Source: Gigaspora rosea (Eukaryota; Glomeromycota; Glomeromycetes; Diversisporales; Gigasporaceae). Taken from it: 64,000 nt of DNA. The notes below the pieces were generated by a model. It had not been told where the DNA came from. It worked only from the letters and a program-made list of their open reading frames with translations, and searched no databases. The stretch covers positions 38,700 to 102,699 of the forward strand of contig QKWP01001877.1 of NCBI GenBank assembly GCA_003550325.1, in the 5' to 3' direction. Positions 12,591 to 24,300 of this stretch are shown here, piece by piece (within the stretch, counting starts at the first letter, position 1; every line of letters begins with the position of its first letter). The position numbers were made by a program, and so were the translations under genes.

Positions 12591-12839
12591 TAGTTTTATT
12601 CAATGCTTTACTATGATCAGTCTATAAAATAAATCAAATATTTTACGGTATTTCTATATAATAATATTATTGATCTTATTTTATAAACTGAAATAGTAAA
12701 TCATTGAATAAAACTGTTATTGCATATACGTAATCAATAACTACTGTATTTTATGTTCTCCTTCTGATTGTTCGGTAACCCAGCCGTACCGGCTGGGTTA
12801 CCGACCAATCATCATCGTCCATAAAATACAGCCGTTATT
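12591..12839. mobile_element. Two adjacent palindromic elements
   Basis: The first (about 12591-12717) has ~45-bp imperfect arms (agttttattcaatg at the left, its inverse at the right). The second (12736-12839) has arms starting aataactactgtatttta and a core GC hairpin ggtaacccagccg-tac-cggctgggttacc. The core is far richer in G+C than its surroundings. Both look like MITE hairpins; superfamily unknown. Confidence 0.6.
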
Positions 12840-13888
12840 TCATACTTCGCATTCAACAACTATATATTATTGCAATATTGCGAATAGATATAAACTTAAC
12901 AATTCCCAAAAATATATTGATCGATATTCAAATTTTTTTTGTCTTCAAAAGTATATACGAAAAAGATAATGTAAAAATCTCTCTCCTATCGATCTTGGAA
13001 GTTCTAGGCATTAAATTAAAACTAAAACAATAAAAAGTAACATGTCACTTAATTGGATTACTAAGAAAGGAATAATCACAAAAATTTTTAAACTATATAA
13101 TTCGATCTAGCCACATTTGACGCAGCGTCATTTACAACATGTATTTAATTATGATGCATTATCGTTATCTGCAGATCTCTTGATATAGTAAACCAAACTC
13201 ATTGATAAATAAAATTAGTAATCCCTATTATTTAAAAAATTTCGGTCAGATTTGGTTGTGGTTGTCGGTGATACATATCATTAGTGCTATTTTAGTAAAA
13301 TTCGAGGACTCTGATGTAATGGTTCTACGATCGATGATTCAAGTCCCTACGTCAGGTGCAAAAAGGATCTGTATCGTTATCAGTTATATAGTCAACCCTT
13401 ATTGAACCGGGTTTATCGTTCGTTATTAACAAAAATTTCCGATTACAAATGTGCTTCTTAAGATTTAATCTGAACTTTATAATAAAAGTTCGGCTTAGAC
13501 AGTTTATTAAGTGTTCGGTCCGTCCAGGTTCGGTTTAGAGAGAGTTAACTGTATACGGATTTATCATAACCTTGTTGTCGTTATGATATAGTACACCTTA
13601 AGTGCAGATCGACTATATTTGGCCAGTTTTTTAAATACAGAACCAGACAGCAAAGCTACTTACATTGAAATGTCTACAATAAATATATATAACGATAATG
13701 ATAACAGTTGTAATAATTGTTTTTTCATCGGCTCAAAATTTCAGCACGGTTGTAACATATGCAAATAGAGTAAAGTTTTGGTCTTGACACACCAAAACAC
13801 TTTAGTAAACAACTTTAATCTTATAAAAATTTTTTTCGTAAACATGATTTTTAAACTTTTAAAATATTAATTAAAGCAAAGATTTCCA
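12840..13888. other. Intergenic, no recognisable gene
   Basis: No coding homology was seen. The ORF at 13202-13405 has no recognisable family and lies between repeats. Confidence 0.4.
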
Positions 13889-13890
13889 CT

Positions 13891-14287
13891 AGGCCACACA
13901 AAGTTGATTTTTCGTTTTGCATTGCCCGCCGACCCATTTTTTCAATTTTTCAAAAAAAAAAAAAAAAAATTATTTTTTAAATTTTTTATTTAATCACAAT
14001 TGTGCCAATTATTCGATTTTTGCCATTTATCCGCTATTCTCATCCGGTAATTGCCCGATAGGACTGACGGAAAAAATATGCAATTTTTTGATTTCTTGTT
14101 AGGAAATGGAAACCAGTGTAAAAGGGGTTGAATTAAAAATTTATTGCTGATCAATCAGCATTACGTCAAAATGATCACTTGCTGTCGTAAAAACAGATCT
14201 TTGCTCCGGACAATGAAAAATTAACTTTGCGTTGCGTTAGATGTAAACATTATTCAATGCGAACGAAAAATCAACTTTGCGTAGCCT
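13891..14287. mobile_element. MITE, 'GGCCACGCAAAGTTGATTTTT' family, copy 1
   Basis: The left end reads aggccacacaaagttgattt and the right end aatcaactttgcgtagcct, the inverse of the same terminal repeat. An extra internal inverted copy lies near 14215. The interior has a poly-A tract and GC-rich cgcccgccgacccattttt also found in copy 2 at 16012. Confidence 0.65.
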
Positions 14288-15260
14288 GCCACCCACAAAG
14301 GCAATTTCTAGTTGTGCGGTAAAATAAAAATTTAGATGTACATGTATTAGAATCAATATAGCACGTTTATCCGAATTTTTTGATCATAAAAACTTTGGAT
14401 AAGTTTTACTGCGGAAATTCGGATTATCGTGATCAACCAGTATGCAATTGATCTCACAATTTGGCCGTACGATGTTTTTTCAATCGTTACAATAGCATCG
14501 CCTAGCACGCCTAGCAAAAATGGCATTTTCAGGACAGTACCTAAGTACGAATTTTATTATTGGAGATAAATCAGTCATCTAGATGAATGGTATTAGTGAT
14601 ATCCTAAAAATTTAACTGCACACTATTAAAAAAAATTTGATTATAAATTTATCTTATTAAGTATTCTCAATAACCACTAAACTAAATTCAATAAATATTT
14701 TTAATTCTACAAAATAAAAGAGTCAAAGTAAAAAAAATTTTATTGAATTTGTTCGAGTAGTTATTGAGAACCCTTTTAAAAATTCATTATAATCAATCAA
14801 GTGGGATCGTCACTATGTATTGTTGTTTACTTTTAACAACAATACCGTGTGTGCACGTTATCGTGCAAACTCATACTGTATGATCATGTTATTTTTTGTA
14901 TGTTATTACGTAAGCACAACAATCCCAAAATTAAACCTCAGTTAGCCAATCACAACTTTTAAATCATGATCATAATTGCGATATTGGATCATGCGACGCG
15001 TAGCGGCACGTGTCAGCCAATCATCTACTCCGACAAAACAAAATTTCATGATATTAATCGTTGCTGACCAATATCTTATAAATAGCAGTCCTTTTTTTAC
15101 ACTTTTTTTTTTTTTACCCAAAAAACTAGTTATAATTTTATTACCTTTGATGTTTAGACCGACAAGGCAACCCTTCTGATGAAACTTTTAGAACTCCGCA
15201 AGCTATTGAAAAAAAACAAAGGTAGCTGTTTTTTTAATACTGTATTACTGTAATCAGACC
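14288..15260. other. Intergenic with a weak inverted repeat
   Basis: Bases ~14660-14775 form an imperfect inverted repeat (tattctcaataacc and its inverse ggttattgagaa-like arm). Nothing coding is supported. Confidence 0.35.
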
Positions 15261-15267
15261 CTTTTAG

Positions 15268-15545
15268 GAAGTTGTCTTGGCGTTCGCGCAAAGGCACACT
15301 CTGGAAGGACAACCTGGCAATTCTGTTGTTGGATGGCAAGATCTTCCATGACCCTGAGGTCCAAAACTCTGCATCAAGAATTAGTTGGTAATCCTAAAAG
15401 GAGTTTCTTTGTCGATAAGGTCTACTCATTCTGTATAAAGAATTTGTTATGTTGCTTCCTTATGACAGAAGCTTTGTCTGAGCAAACACTTTTTTAGGAG
15501 GCTGTCTTGGCACTAGTGCAAAGGCACACTTCGGAAGAACTATTT
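15268..15545. repeat. Direct repeat of a ~43-bp segment
   Basis: The segment aggaagttgtcttggc (about 15268) recurs as aggaggctgtcttggc (about 15498). The following gcaaaggcacactctggaag matches gcaaaggcacacttcggaag. Spacing is ~230 bp. The G+C is higher than in the neighbourhood, which suggests a mobile-element fragment, but no protein family could be named. Confidence 0.45.
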
Positions 15546-16011
15546 GATATTTAGCAAGGGTGGCTTTAGTTTGTTACTCTAGCATTGATTGTAAAGGTAT
15601 ACTCTAAATCACCATCTGAGTTATTTAGTAGGGTAGTTTGTTCTGTTTGACCCTGAAAAGGAGTTTCTTGATTAAAGAAACTTTGTTTGTGGTGTTATTG
15701 AAATAATGTTATTTAATGACAAAATTATTAATTAAATTTTTATTATACACTAGGAGTGCAATATTTCGTCTCGATTTGTATTGTTAAAAAAAAACGAACT
15801 CGATTATTTATTAAAGTTATCTACCGGAATGAACTGGAAATATACATTTAATGTATCAAAAATATTTTTTTAACTTGAAATTTTGCTTAAGAAATTGACT
15901 TTTTTGTTTTAATAAAAAATTTCATGCGAAATTGTGCATAGATAAGTTGACTTAAACGATCAAAAAAATTTATTAGCGTTTTGATTACTTGGGTACCATA
16001 GAATCGGCACT

Positions 16012-16243
16012 TTAGGCCACGCAAAGTTGATTTTTTTATTTACGTCACCCGTCGACCCATTTTTACAATTTTCAAAAAAAAAAACTTTAATTCCAATTGT
16101 GCCAATTACTCGATTTTTTTTAGATGTCAACATTATTCTATTAATTTACAGTAAATTAAAAAAAAATATATATATATCCGACTGATCGACCCAAGCTTCA
16201 GATCCATGTAATGCAAAACGAAAATCAACTTTGCGTGGCCTTA
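16012..16243. mobile_element. MITE, 'GGCCACGCAAAGTTGATTTTT' family, copy 2
   Basis: The terminal repeats taggccacgcaaagttgatt at the left and aatcaactttgcgtggcctta at the right are inverted and nearly perfect over ~30 bp. The interior holds cgtcgacccatttttacaat and a poly-A tract as in copy 1, plus a (ta)n run. Length is ~232 bp and there is no coding. Confidence 0.75.
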
Positions 16244-16410
16244 AATATTTTTCAACAGATTGCATTGACTATTCCAGTTCGCGCTTCATCGGAATCGATA
16301 GTTTATTTAGCCCATTTTTTATAATTATTCCATTTTCGTCACGATCGTTATATTGATAAAGCGTTCGAATTAAGTAGTATCATAAATGATGATAAGTAAC
16401 AAACTTGAAT

Positions 16411-16941
16411 TAGGGATGGCAAATGATTTAAAAACGTGATCTTAAAAAACATGTTTGTTTGATTTAAAACTGTTGAAAATTGTTTTAATACATTATGACG
16501 TAATATGATCCGAACATGATCCGAGTTGCATAATTTAATTTATAATAATTAAATTCAAAAATAAATTAATCGATATTCAAAAAATAAATTTAATAAAAAT
16601 CAAAAACTTATTCAATGAGATTTAATAGTGGTAATATTTGCAATACCAACGAATGCAAAACTAGTACAGAATGAAAGTTGTATTTGCCAATAGGCAATTA
16701 TGCATTTAAAATCAATAGAAGTTGTATTTGCCGATAGGCGAAATTATGTATTTAATTTCTTAAAACGATCAAATACATTTCTTATCTTCTTAAATGTAAT
16801 AAATTCAACAAATTATCTGAAACTAAAATTGGTCAATCAGAGACGATAATTTTAATTTCAGCCAAATTGAATGTTTTAAAAAAGTTTTAAAACAATAAAA
16901 AATGTCAAAAAACTGTTTAAAATGTTTTTTTACCATCCCTA
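16411..16941. mobile_element. hAT-like MITE with exact 8-bp duplication
   Basis: The element begins tagggatggc and ends with the inverse ccatcccta. It is flanked by acttgaat at 16403-16410 and again at 16942-16949. An 8-bp duplication with a TAGGGATGG terminus is characteristic of hAT elements. The interior carries reiterated gttttaaaac-like words. It has no coding capacity, so a transposase elsewhere must have moved it. Confidence 0.85.
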
Positions 16942-17625
16942 ACTTGAATAACTTAACGATTTTTCGTTCACCAACCAAGAAATTGTATGTCCTTCTCCCG
17001 AAAGATAATTACACAAATGACGCATTGTTTGGTATATTCAGGGAAATATTTATAATGAAGTGCAAAAAGGCGATAAAATCCAAAGAATGATTTTCCCATT
17101 ATAAGAAATGATAAAGTATATAAAGGATTGTTCTTGCCCTTAGTTCACAATCTAATATATATTATATGAAATCATCCTTAAATAAAGACTATATAAATAT
17201 ATATTCTTTCCCGATACCGGAGTACCAGTAATCAGAAAAGTAACGTTTATTTTTAATTTGTTTCAACCGTCATTGGCTTTATCTAGAAGTTTCTCATTGT
17301 TACCGCATTTTGGTAGTACTTTGAATTCCCTTTTTCGATAAAATTTTCATCATATCTCAATTCTTGCGCAATTAATATAAATTGTTTCTTCAACGTTCAC
17401 ATTTTGATTGTTTGGCCAACGACGCGTGTTTTATCCATATACAGTCATGTTAACTATGTTAACTAAATTAACGCAAAAAAAAAAAAAATACCGGTAATAA
17501 TAATTTAATAAATTTGATTATCTTATATTAAATTGGTAATTAATATTGTTAATTAAAAATTTATACACACGTTATCTGAAACTGTTGGGATTAAAAAGGT
17601 TTAAATCCTTCGTTATTTCGTATAA

Positions 17626-17790
17626 TTAAATGTGCTCTCCAATAAATTGGAATAGCAAGTTGTACCATTCCCGGTTTACTAGAAGTACGGAAAATAAATC
17701 ACGAATGTTGACTTCGTTGACATTTTCAAATCTTTCTCTACTAACTTCGTATGGTATAGTGGTTTTCGTTCCCATCCGTTGGTTAATCAT
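17626..17790 (-). pseudogene. F-box-like fragment
   Basis: A 54-codon minus-strand frame ends in TAA at 17626. It contains RDLFSVLLVNREWYNLLFQF, which matches the second half of the fungal F-box seen in this window's intact F-box gene (LFSCMLVNRYWCKLAARILW). The N-terminal half of the domain and everything after it are missing. It lies immediately downstream of, and in a different frame from, the coiled-coil exon at 17783-17850. Confidence 0.45.
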
Positions 17791-18895
17791 CGGGCATATA
17801 TAGCATCATAGTGATATATCTATCACTATTTAACTTCTGATTTTCTTGTTCAAGCCACTTAAGTCTAAATACGATCACTCAGCTATGATGTTTATTAATA
17901 ATAAATTGTCGCCTTATCGATATTAACTTCAGAGAGTTGTTTTGTTGTCTCTTCTAACTTTAATAAAAGTTGTTCGTTTTCGAGCCTTAGCCCATCTAAC
18001 GTGTCTTGGCGGATAGCGCATTCTTGTGATTCGCATTTTTCGGCATCTGAAACGAATCATAGGCAAACAGATAAAAATTTGGTATTTTTGTGTCCACAGT
18101 ATTGGTAAAGTTGAGGTAGTTTGCATTGGAATTGCCTTATATTTTCTAAGTGGGTTTGCATTGGATTTATTACAATTTCTATCACAAGTTTCTGTAAAAC
18201 TCGCGAGTTACTCAAAAGAAAGGATCACATACTTTCAATATTGTTACTAAACGTGAATTATGCTTCTTTATTCGATATTTTTTGTCGGATGTTCAACTAA
18301 ACTTTGTAACTTCATTGAATTTTCACGCTACTTTTTATCATGGTTTGGTTGCACTATTAATCAATAATAAAAACAATATTCCAATAAACCAACAAGAAAA
18401 CGCAGGCTTTATATCACAAAACCAGATGAAAACGGACCCACAGAAATTGTACCCAAAACTACATTATATTTGAGGGACAGTTCTATACGTGATCGACGAA
18501 GTCGCTCCTGATACAACCGAAGTGTCTGCTATCTCCGCAGTATGTTTTTTCGATGCTGTATTAGAAGTGATCATTAGATTACCGTCCTAATATATAGCAA
18601 AAAAATTTAAATACTGTAATAGTATTAGTCAATTAAAAAGCTGAGCTGTTTTTTATTACCGTTTCATCATTAAAATGTGCCCTCTTTTGTTGTTTTTTGA
18701 TAGTTCACCTCGAGATCTTGATTTTAAAAAAGTAGCTTGACGCCACTCCATGTTGTAATAGTTCGTTGCCCATCCCTATTATTGTATTAAAAAAAAACAT
18801 GATAAAGTTTACTTTTGTTTAATATTAATAAAAAGATATTCAAGAACTTACTTGGTTCTTAGTTCTTGTTCATTTGGTTTGAAGATTGTGCTCAT
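17783..18895 (-). CDS. Candidate multi-exon coiled-coil protein (model uncertain)
   Basis: Coding-like minus-strand pieces occur in order. A first exon starts at 18895 (MSTIFKPNEQELRT) and ends at a strong GTAAGT. The next piece is at ~18660-18775 (WRQATFLKSRSRGELSKNN). A third is at ~18409-18528 (QTLRLYQERLRRSRIELSL). The last at ~17930-18050 has leucine-zipper spacing (DGLRLENEQLLLKLEETTKQ) and continues after an intron as WLEQENQKLNSD to a stop at 17783. The Asn in an 'a' position of the zipper is bZIP-like, but no basic region was found. The first two pieces do not join in frame across the obvious GT-AG pair, so the gene may be broken or mis-modelled. Function unknown. Confidence 0.4.
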
Positions 18896-18899
18896 GAAA

Positions 18900-19589
18900 A
18901 TAGATGCCATAAGTTTTGTTGTCGAATATTACAAAGTTTTTTTTTTTTTTAGATAAACTCTATTTGATCTTAATAGCTGATTTTTGAAGAAAAACTTGGG
19001 GTTGGATTTTGTTTACATTTTGAAAGATTACAGTTTATATAAAAATTTTTTTTCATAAAAAAAAATCATCAGTTATGATCAATCAATCAATCAACACGTA
19101 ATTAACCAATCGAGCACGTCCAAGAAAAAAATTTTCTACTTCAAACATTTTGACTATGAAACACCCCTTTGTGCTCCTATGAAAAACAAATTATACTCCA
19201 TAATTAAACTCATAATTATGGTATAAGTTTGGTATAAGTTTGGTCTAATGCCTCTTTATAACTTTTCCCAAGCTAACTATAATATCAAAATCTATTTGAT
19301 ATGGGTCTTAAACTTGCACCAATCGAATGTTGTGCCAATACAATACGTTTGCTGAGCTGGTAAAAATTTATAAAGTAATATCAAAATTTTTTACCTCTGC
19401 AACAAAGAAAAAAAAACTTGTAACTTTGAATTATTAGTACCGGTATTTCGTTGTGTAACTTCTAAATTATTCTGATTCTGAGTTGTTATCGCTATTGAAT
19501 AAATTTATTATATACAGATATAAAGATATAACAAACACTTGTGTGTATAATTCGCTTGGTATTGTATTTCTATTTCATCAAGACATTAT
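18900..19589. other. Intergenic, repeat-like
   Basis: Bases ~19010-19165 share cttcaaacattttgactatg and flanking features with the element copies at 27240-27320 and 28080-28160. No gene is supported. Confidence 0.35.
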
Positions 19590-19845
19590 CATTAGTGATG
19601 TGCAACGCGTGGGATCCGCGCGTAATCCCACACGGGATTCCGCGCGGATTTTTAATGTGAAATTATCCGGCCCGCATTAACATATCATCCGGCCTGCATT
19701 AGCATAAGCGGACCAATTCGTAATTTACGGACGGATATTTTAAAGATCCAGATCCTATCCGAAAACCTGATCGGATCCATGTTCAGAACTGAATTAAGCC
19801 AAAAGATCCTGCCTGGTCTGGATCCGGATCCGATATAGTTACACA
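19590..19845. mobile_element. GC-rich hAT-like relic with GGATCC words
   Basis: It begins tagtgatgtgcaacgcg, matching the TAGRGATG-type ends at 16411 and 36774. It is packed with ggatccg, gatccggatccg and related palindromes, far richer in G+C than its flanks. No matching right terminus was found, so it is probably truncated. Confidence 0.5.
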
Positions 19846-21141
19846 ATATAATTAATTACTACGATTGTTTTAGCTATTTTGTATACAATATATATAGTGA
19901 ATTCACTTCGAATTAGATTTGTATACGAACCTCACGTAGTCAATGCGATAAATATCTAAATCTAATTATTTACACTTAAAGAACCATAAATTTGTTTCGA
20001 GCATAAATCGCGAATTCTTCGTTTTTTTATTTATGTAGTCAACTCGAAAGCATCTAGTTATTGTACTTATTTAAATTCCTCTGAAATAATAGATACACCA
20101 AATATCACATACGATTAAGAACCTTGAAATCTTTTTATGCCATTTTTTTTTTCACATACGTGTGAATTAATCAGAATAAGTTGTTTTTTGGTTTTGTTAT
20201 GTTTTGTTTTGTTTTGTTTTTTTTTTTTTTTTGTATGTAGGATGTGATATGCGTCAATAAGATTTGCAGACGGTTTTATTTTCAGTAATTTCACGGTAAA
20301 TACTTTTTTGATAATTTATATGTTTAAAATGGGCGTATAATTCAAGAGTAAAGAATAATAAATGGCAATTACTAAAAAGTAAAGTACGTACGTATCTCGA
20401 ATAACATTAATCGAGTCGACAATGCATTATTTATTCGGATTATTCTTTAATTTTGGTAATTGAATAGTATGCAGATTGAGGCGTTGTTTTTTTTTTAGTT
20501 ATCATTTATTTTATCAAATATATATTCACCTATTTGTTCAACTAGCACGATTTTGAGCGCTATTTCGCTTGCGCAACGCTTCGAAGCGCTGCTTTTATTG
20601 CTAACGCTAGCGCTAGAGTTAACCCGAAGAAAATCAATTACAAAAAAAAAGAATCGAGAATGCCACCAAACGTTACTAATTTATTCTAAGCGCTAATAAC
20701 TAACTAATAAATCTATGTATATCTTTGATTAATTCCTTTTGGAACTTTCTAAATAACTGTTATTTCACATCAATAATAAATAATTAGAACTTCGAATATA
20801 ATTTACTGGTACTGGTTTAGCATAACTGTGTTGCGCAATTAACTTATTGAATTATTCACGAGTAATATCGTGAACTCTATATACAGCTCAATCTGGGAAT
20901 AAAAAAATTAATTGCATAATCTTGTAGGCAAATTTTTATAACTAATCGGAGGAAAGCATTATATTGCATTAAGAAATTATCCTTGATGCATTTCACTACA
21001 TACACAATATTTACTAAACAGTATTTTCTTGTTACCTGAAAGGTGTGATGAAAAGAATTTCATATTATTTTCGCGAGTTTTTATATAAATGGAATTTGTC
21101 ACGTAGTAATGTGAAATTTTTTGTCAGTGTTTACCTGCCGG
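19846..21141. other. Intergenic, no recognisable gene
   Basis: Bases ~20545-20630 hold a GC-rich patch of agcgct words (cgcttcgaagcgct, gctaacgctagcgctag) that looks like another word-repeat relic. No coding was seen. Confidence 0.4.
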
Positions 21142-21271
21142 CAAGGTTGGCAATGAAGCCAATGGAGTCCGATGGTTACGCGAATTGAGAAAAAAAAACT
21201 AGTATCCATTGAGCTCCATTGGTTCCATTCGCAGCTCCATTGGGCTCCATTGGGTCCCATTGCCAACCTTG
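21142..21271. mobile_element. Short hAT-like MITE, exact 8-bp duplication
   Basis: The terminal repeats caaggttggcaatg and its inverse cattgccaaccttg bound 130 bp. Both sides carry cctgccgg (21134-21141 and 21272-21279). The interior is made of ccattgg words (gctccattggg and variants) in both orientations. It lies ~120 bp upstream of the start codon of the micro-exon gene candidate and could contribute to its promoter. Confidence 0.88.
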
Positions 21272-21295
21272 CCTGCCGGATACTTAATTATATGC

Positions 21296-21388
21296 ATTTA
21301 GGAAACTATAAATTGCTAATCTTTTTGTTCTTTTTCTATTATTTTCTACTTATCATTTCTCTCGACTTGAAAAAAATTCAGCATCAAA
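21296..21388 (+). promoter_or_regulatory. Possible core promoter and leader of the micro-exon locus
   Basis: A TATA-like actataaattg lies ~80 bp before the ATG at 21389. It is followed by a T/C-rich tract (tttttgttctttttctatta) typical of fungal start regions. This is inference only. Confidence 0.3.
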
Positions 21389-24300
21389 ATGTCAAAATTT
21401 TGTTTGATCTTTATCGCTTTAGCTTTTATTACGATTATTATCAGTCACTTTCCAAATCTATTATGTATAAATTAAATTATTAGACACTCAAGTGTTAGTA
21501 TATAAAAGTTTTATTATTTGAAGTATTTCTTCAATAATTCTTACATCTAGAGGCAAGTATAATTTATAAAATTTCTCCGATTTATTCTAATTTAAATCCT
21601 TTTAATGTTCAGAATGTAAGTAGATATTTGTGATATTCATGATAAATAAAGTTTATATTCTTAATTAACTTTTAATTATTATTTTAGTTGGTAGGTAATT
21701 TTATTATTGAGTAGGTTGATCTTAGACCAAATTTTCGGATTTTGGGAATTGCCATATTACGTGATTATATGACTGAGTTATGTTTAGGATAAAATTTGCA
21801 TGATTCGGAATCATACATTAATATGCACGACTCGGAACCATGCAATTTTCTAAATTTGCTAATTTTAAGTTCAACGAGATCTAAAAAAGGGGAACGGACG
21901 TCTAAAACGAAGCAGTTTCTTATAATATATATTTTATCGAATTAACTTTAGGGTTATATTAGGTTTAGGTAGGCTTAGGTAATTATATATAAGCAAACTT
22001 GCCTTCCCGACATTTTTAATTAACCCACCCAAGGTACTGTAGGTTTAGCTGCCGTTTTTGATAATAACCTAAAAAGAAAAAAGGTTCAGATTACACGTCA
22101 GTTTGTATATCGTTTGGCACGTGATGGTTGATTTTACGTCTGAGGAAAATTATTACCGTATATAAAAATAACCAAATAACCTCCTTTTTGTCAAATTATT
22201 AGGAAGTATATTATGTTTATTATTAAATAATTATTTAATTATGTACTAGCTTTGTAATGTATACTAATTACTTTAGGTCATGTCAAAATATTAGCTTGTA
22301 AGTATATATTTATCATATTCTTCTTAATTCAATTTGAATTTTAATTTACTAATAAATTAAATATTTTACTGTTCAATTTACAAGTCTTTAATAAATAATA
22401 TAATTCTAAATTATTCTATTAATTTAGGTGGTATGTATGCTTTATTACTTGAGTTTATTTTTACGTCGTATTTTATTAATACAATTATAATGTCTTTCTT
22501 TTAGTTCGTAAATTTCTAAAAGCTTAACGTTAAACCATTTAAATACTAATATAAAAGTATGATTTTTCATGGTATATGCAAATATATGCATATCTGAATA
22601 TTGTTAATTTAGAACGTCATCTCGATTCAAGGTGAGTAATTATTTAGATTCATTATGAACTTAATGCTTTATTACAGTTATAAATACACATATACATTTA
22701 ATTTTTTTTTTTTATATTATAAACTTAAAAACATATCTCAATTTTTTATTTATAATTAGCGGGTAAATAGGTAATGCAGCTTTACATATTTATTTTAAAT
22801 TCATACTACAGTATTAATCTAATTTAATTACTGTGACATTTATTTTTTTAGCTGAGGTAATTATAGGATTTGAATATATTTAGCTTTTTTATTATTGTTA
22901 TGAAGTAAACTTTTAGTTAAACTATATTTTTTTAATTTACATATGATATTTATTTAAATCTTTGATATTCTTTATTTTAATGCTTTAATAAAATTTCTTT
23001 AATAAGCTATATTATAAATTCTTTCATCAATTTAAGATGGTAAGAATTAAATTATTAATTTTTATTTATCGATTTATAGTTCAATTAATATTAACTTTAT
23101 TGCTTTTATATATAGCCAGTAAGTACTGTATATTTGAAAAATTAATAATATTTCGCTAATTGGCTGTAAAATATATACATTTGAGAATGCATGCATATAT
23201 TCGTTATATATCTTATCGGTTCAACTTTTTATTTTACTGTATGGAATATTAAGTATTTAATAATTTTATAAACTATAATGCTTTTAGCGGGTAAGTATAA
23301 GCTGTATAATACTTACACTAACCTTTCAAATAGTAATAATTTTTTAATAAAACATTAGATAGTAAGTATTTAAGTATATTCTGTACAGTACATACTGTAA
23401 TCAAAAGTTTATATATAATTCTGTTTTTAAATTAATTTTATAATTTATAGCTAGTAAGTTCAATAAATTCAAATTTATGATTCTGATATATATTCCTTAC
23501 CTATATAAACCTTTACAAATACTAACTCAAAATAAATTAAAGTGTATTTTTAATAACTCATTTATATAATATTTGGTAAGTATACACTTTTTATAGTAAT
23601 TCAAATAATTTTTTCTAATTGAATTTTTATTAAATTATTTATAACATCTTAGTGTTGTTTTTAACTATTTTAATAATAATTTAAATTATTTAGTTGTAAA
23701 TATAAATTATAAATACGTTGTTTTGTCAATTCGAATGAATTTCAATAATAATCATATGTAATGCTAATTTTGCCAATAATTAGCTTGTAATATAAATATT
23801 TCATAAATGACAATTTTAAATTAGGATCTTAATTGGTTTATATAATTTATAATTTTTTTAGATCTTATGTATATATTTTTATTTCACAGAAAAACACTTA
23901 CAAATAAATCTTTTAAATTTTAGATAGTAAGTATTTATTGAAATTGAAGATTTGTTTTTATACTGTACCAAATTTACTAAATTTTTTAATATATTTAATT
24001 TTTAGTTCGTAAGTACTTTATGCATATTTAATTTTAAATACAGTATAGCTATTTTTTTTTTAATTTTCAATATTATATAATCACTATTAAATTTTAGATG
24101 GTAATTATGTGCACAATTTGTATTTTTATAAATTAAAATTAAAAATTTAAGTAATAAATATTGTATATAATAAATTTAGAGGATAAGTATAACTATATTT
24201 TTAATAGTTTAAATAACTTTTTTTGCTACTTTATTAATATATTTAATACATGAACCTTATTTCTAAATCAGATTGTAAAAATAAAATTTATATTTGCTAT

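Noticed and set aside
13255..13350. Possible tRNA gene from a gattcaagtcc box-B-like string
   Set aside because: No box A at the right distance, no acceptor stem pairing and no anticodon arm could be drawn.
22248..22259. 4-nt micro-exon AG-CTTT-GTAATG
   Set aside because: The preceding intron would be only ~43 nt and 4 nt would break frame; kept out of the proposed model.
23574..23581. GTAAGT at 23576 as another 3-nt micro-exon
   Set aside because: No AG precedes at 3 nt; a 33-nt exon from 23543 is possible but not supported enough to list.
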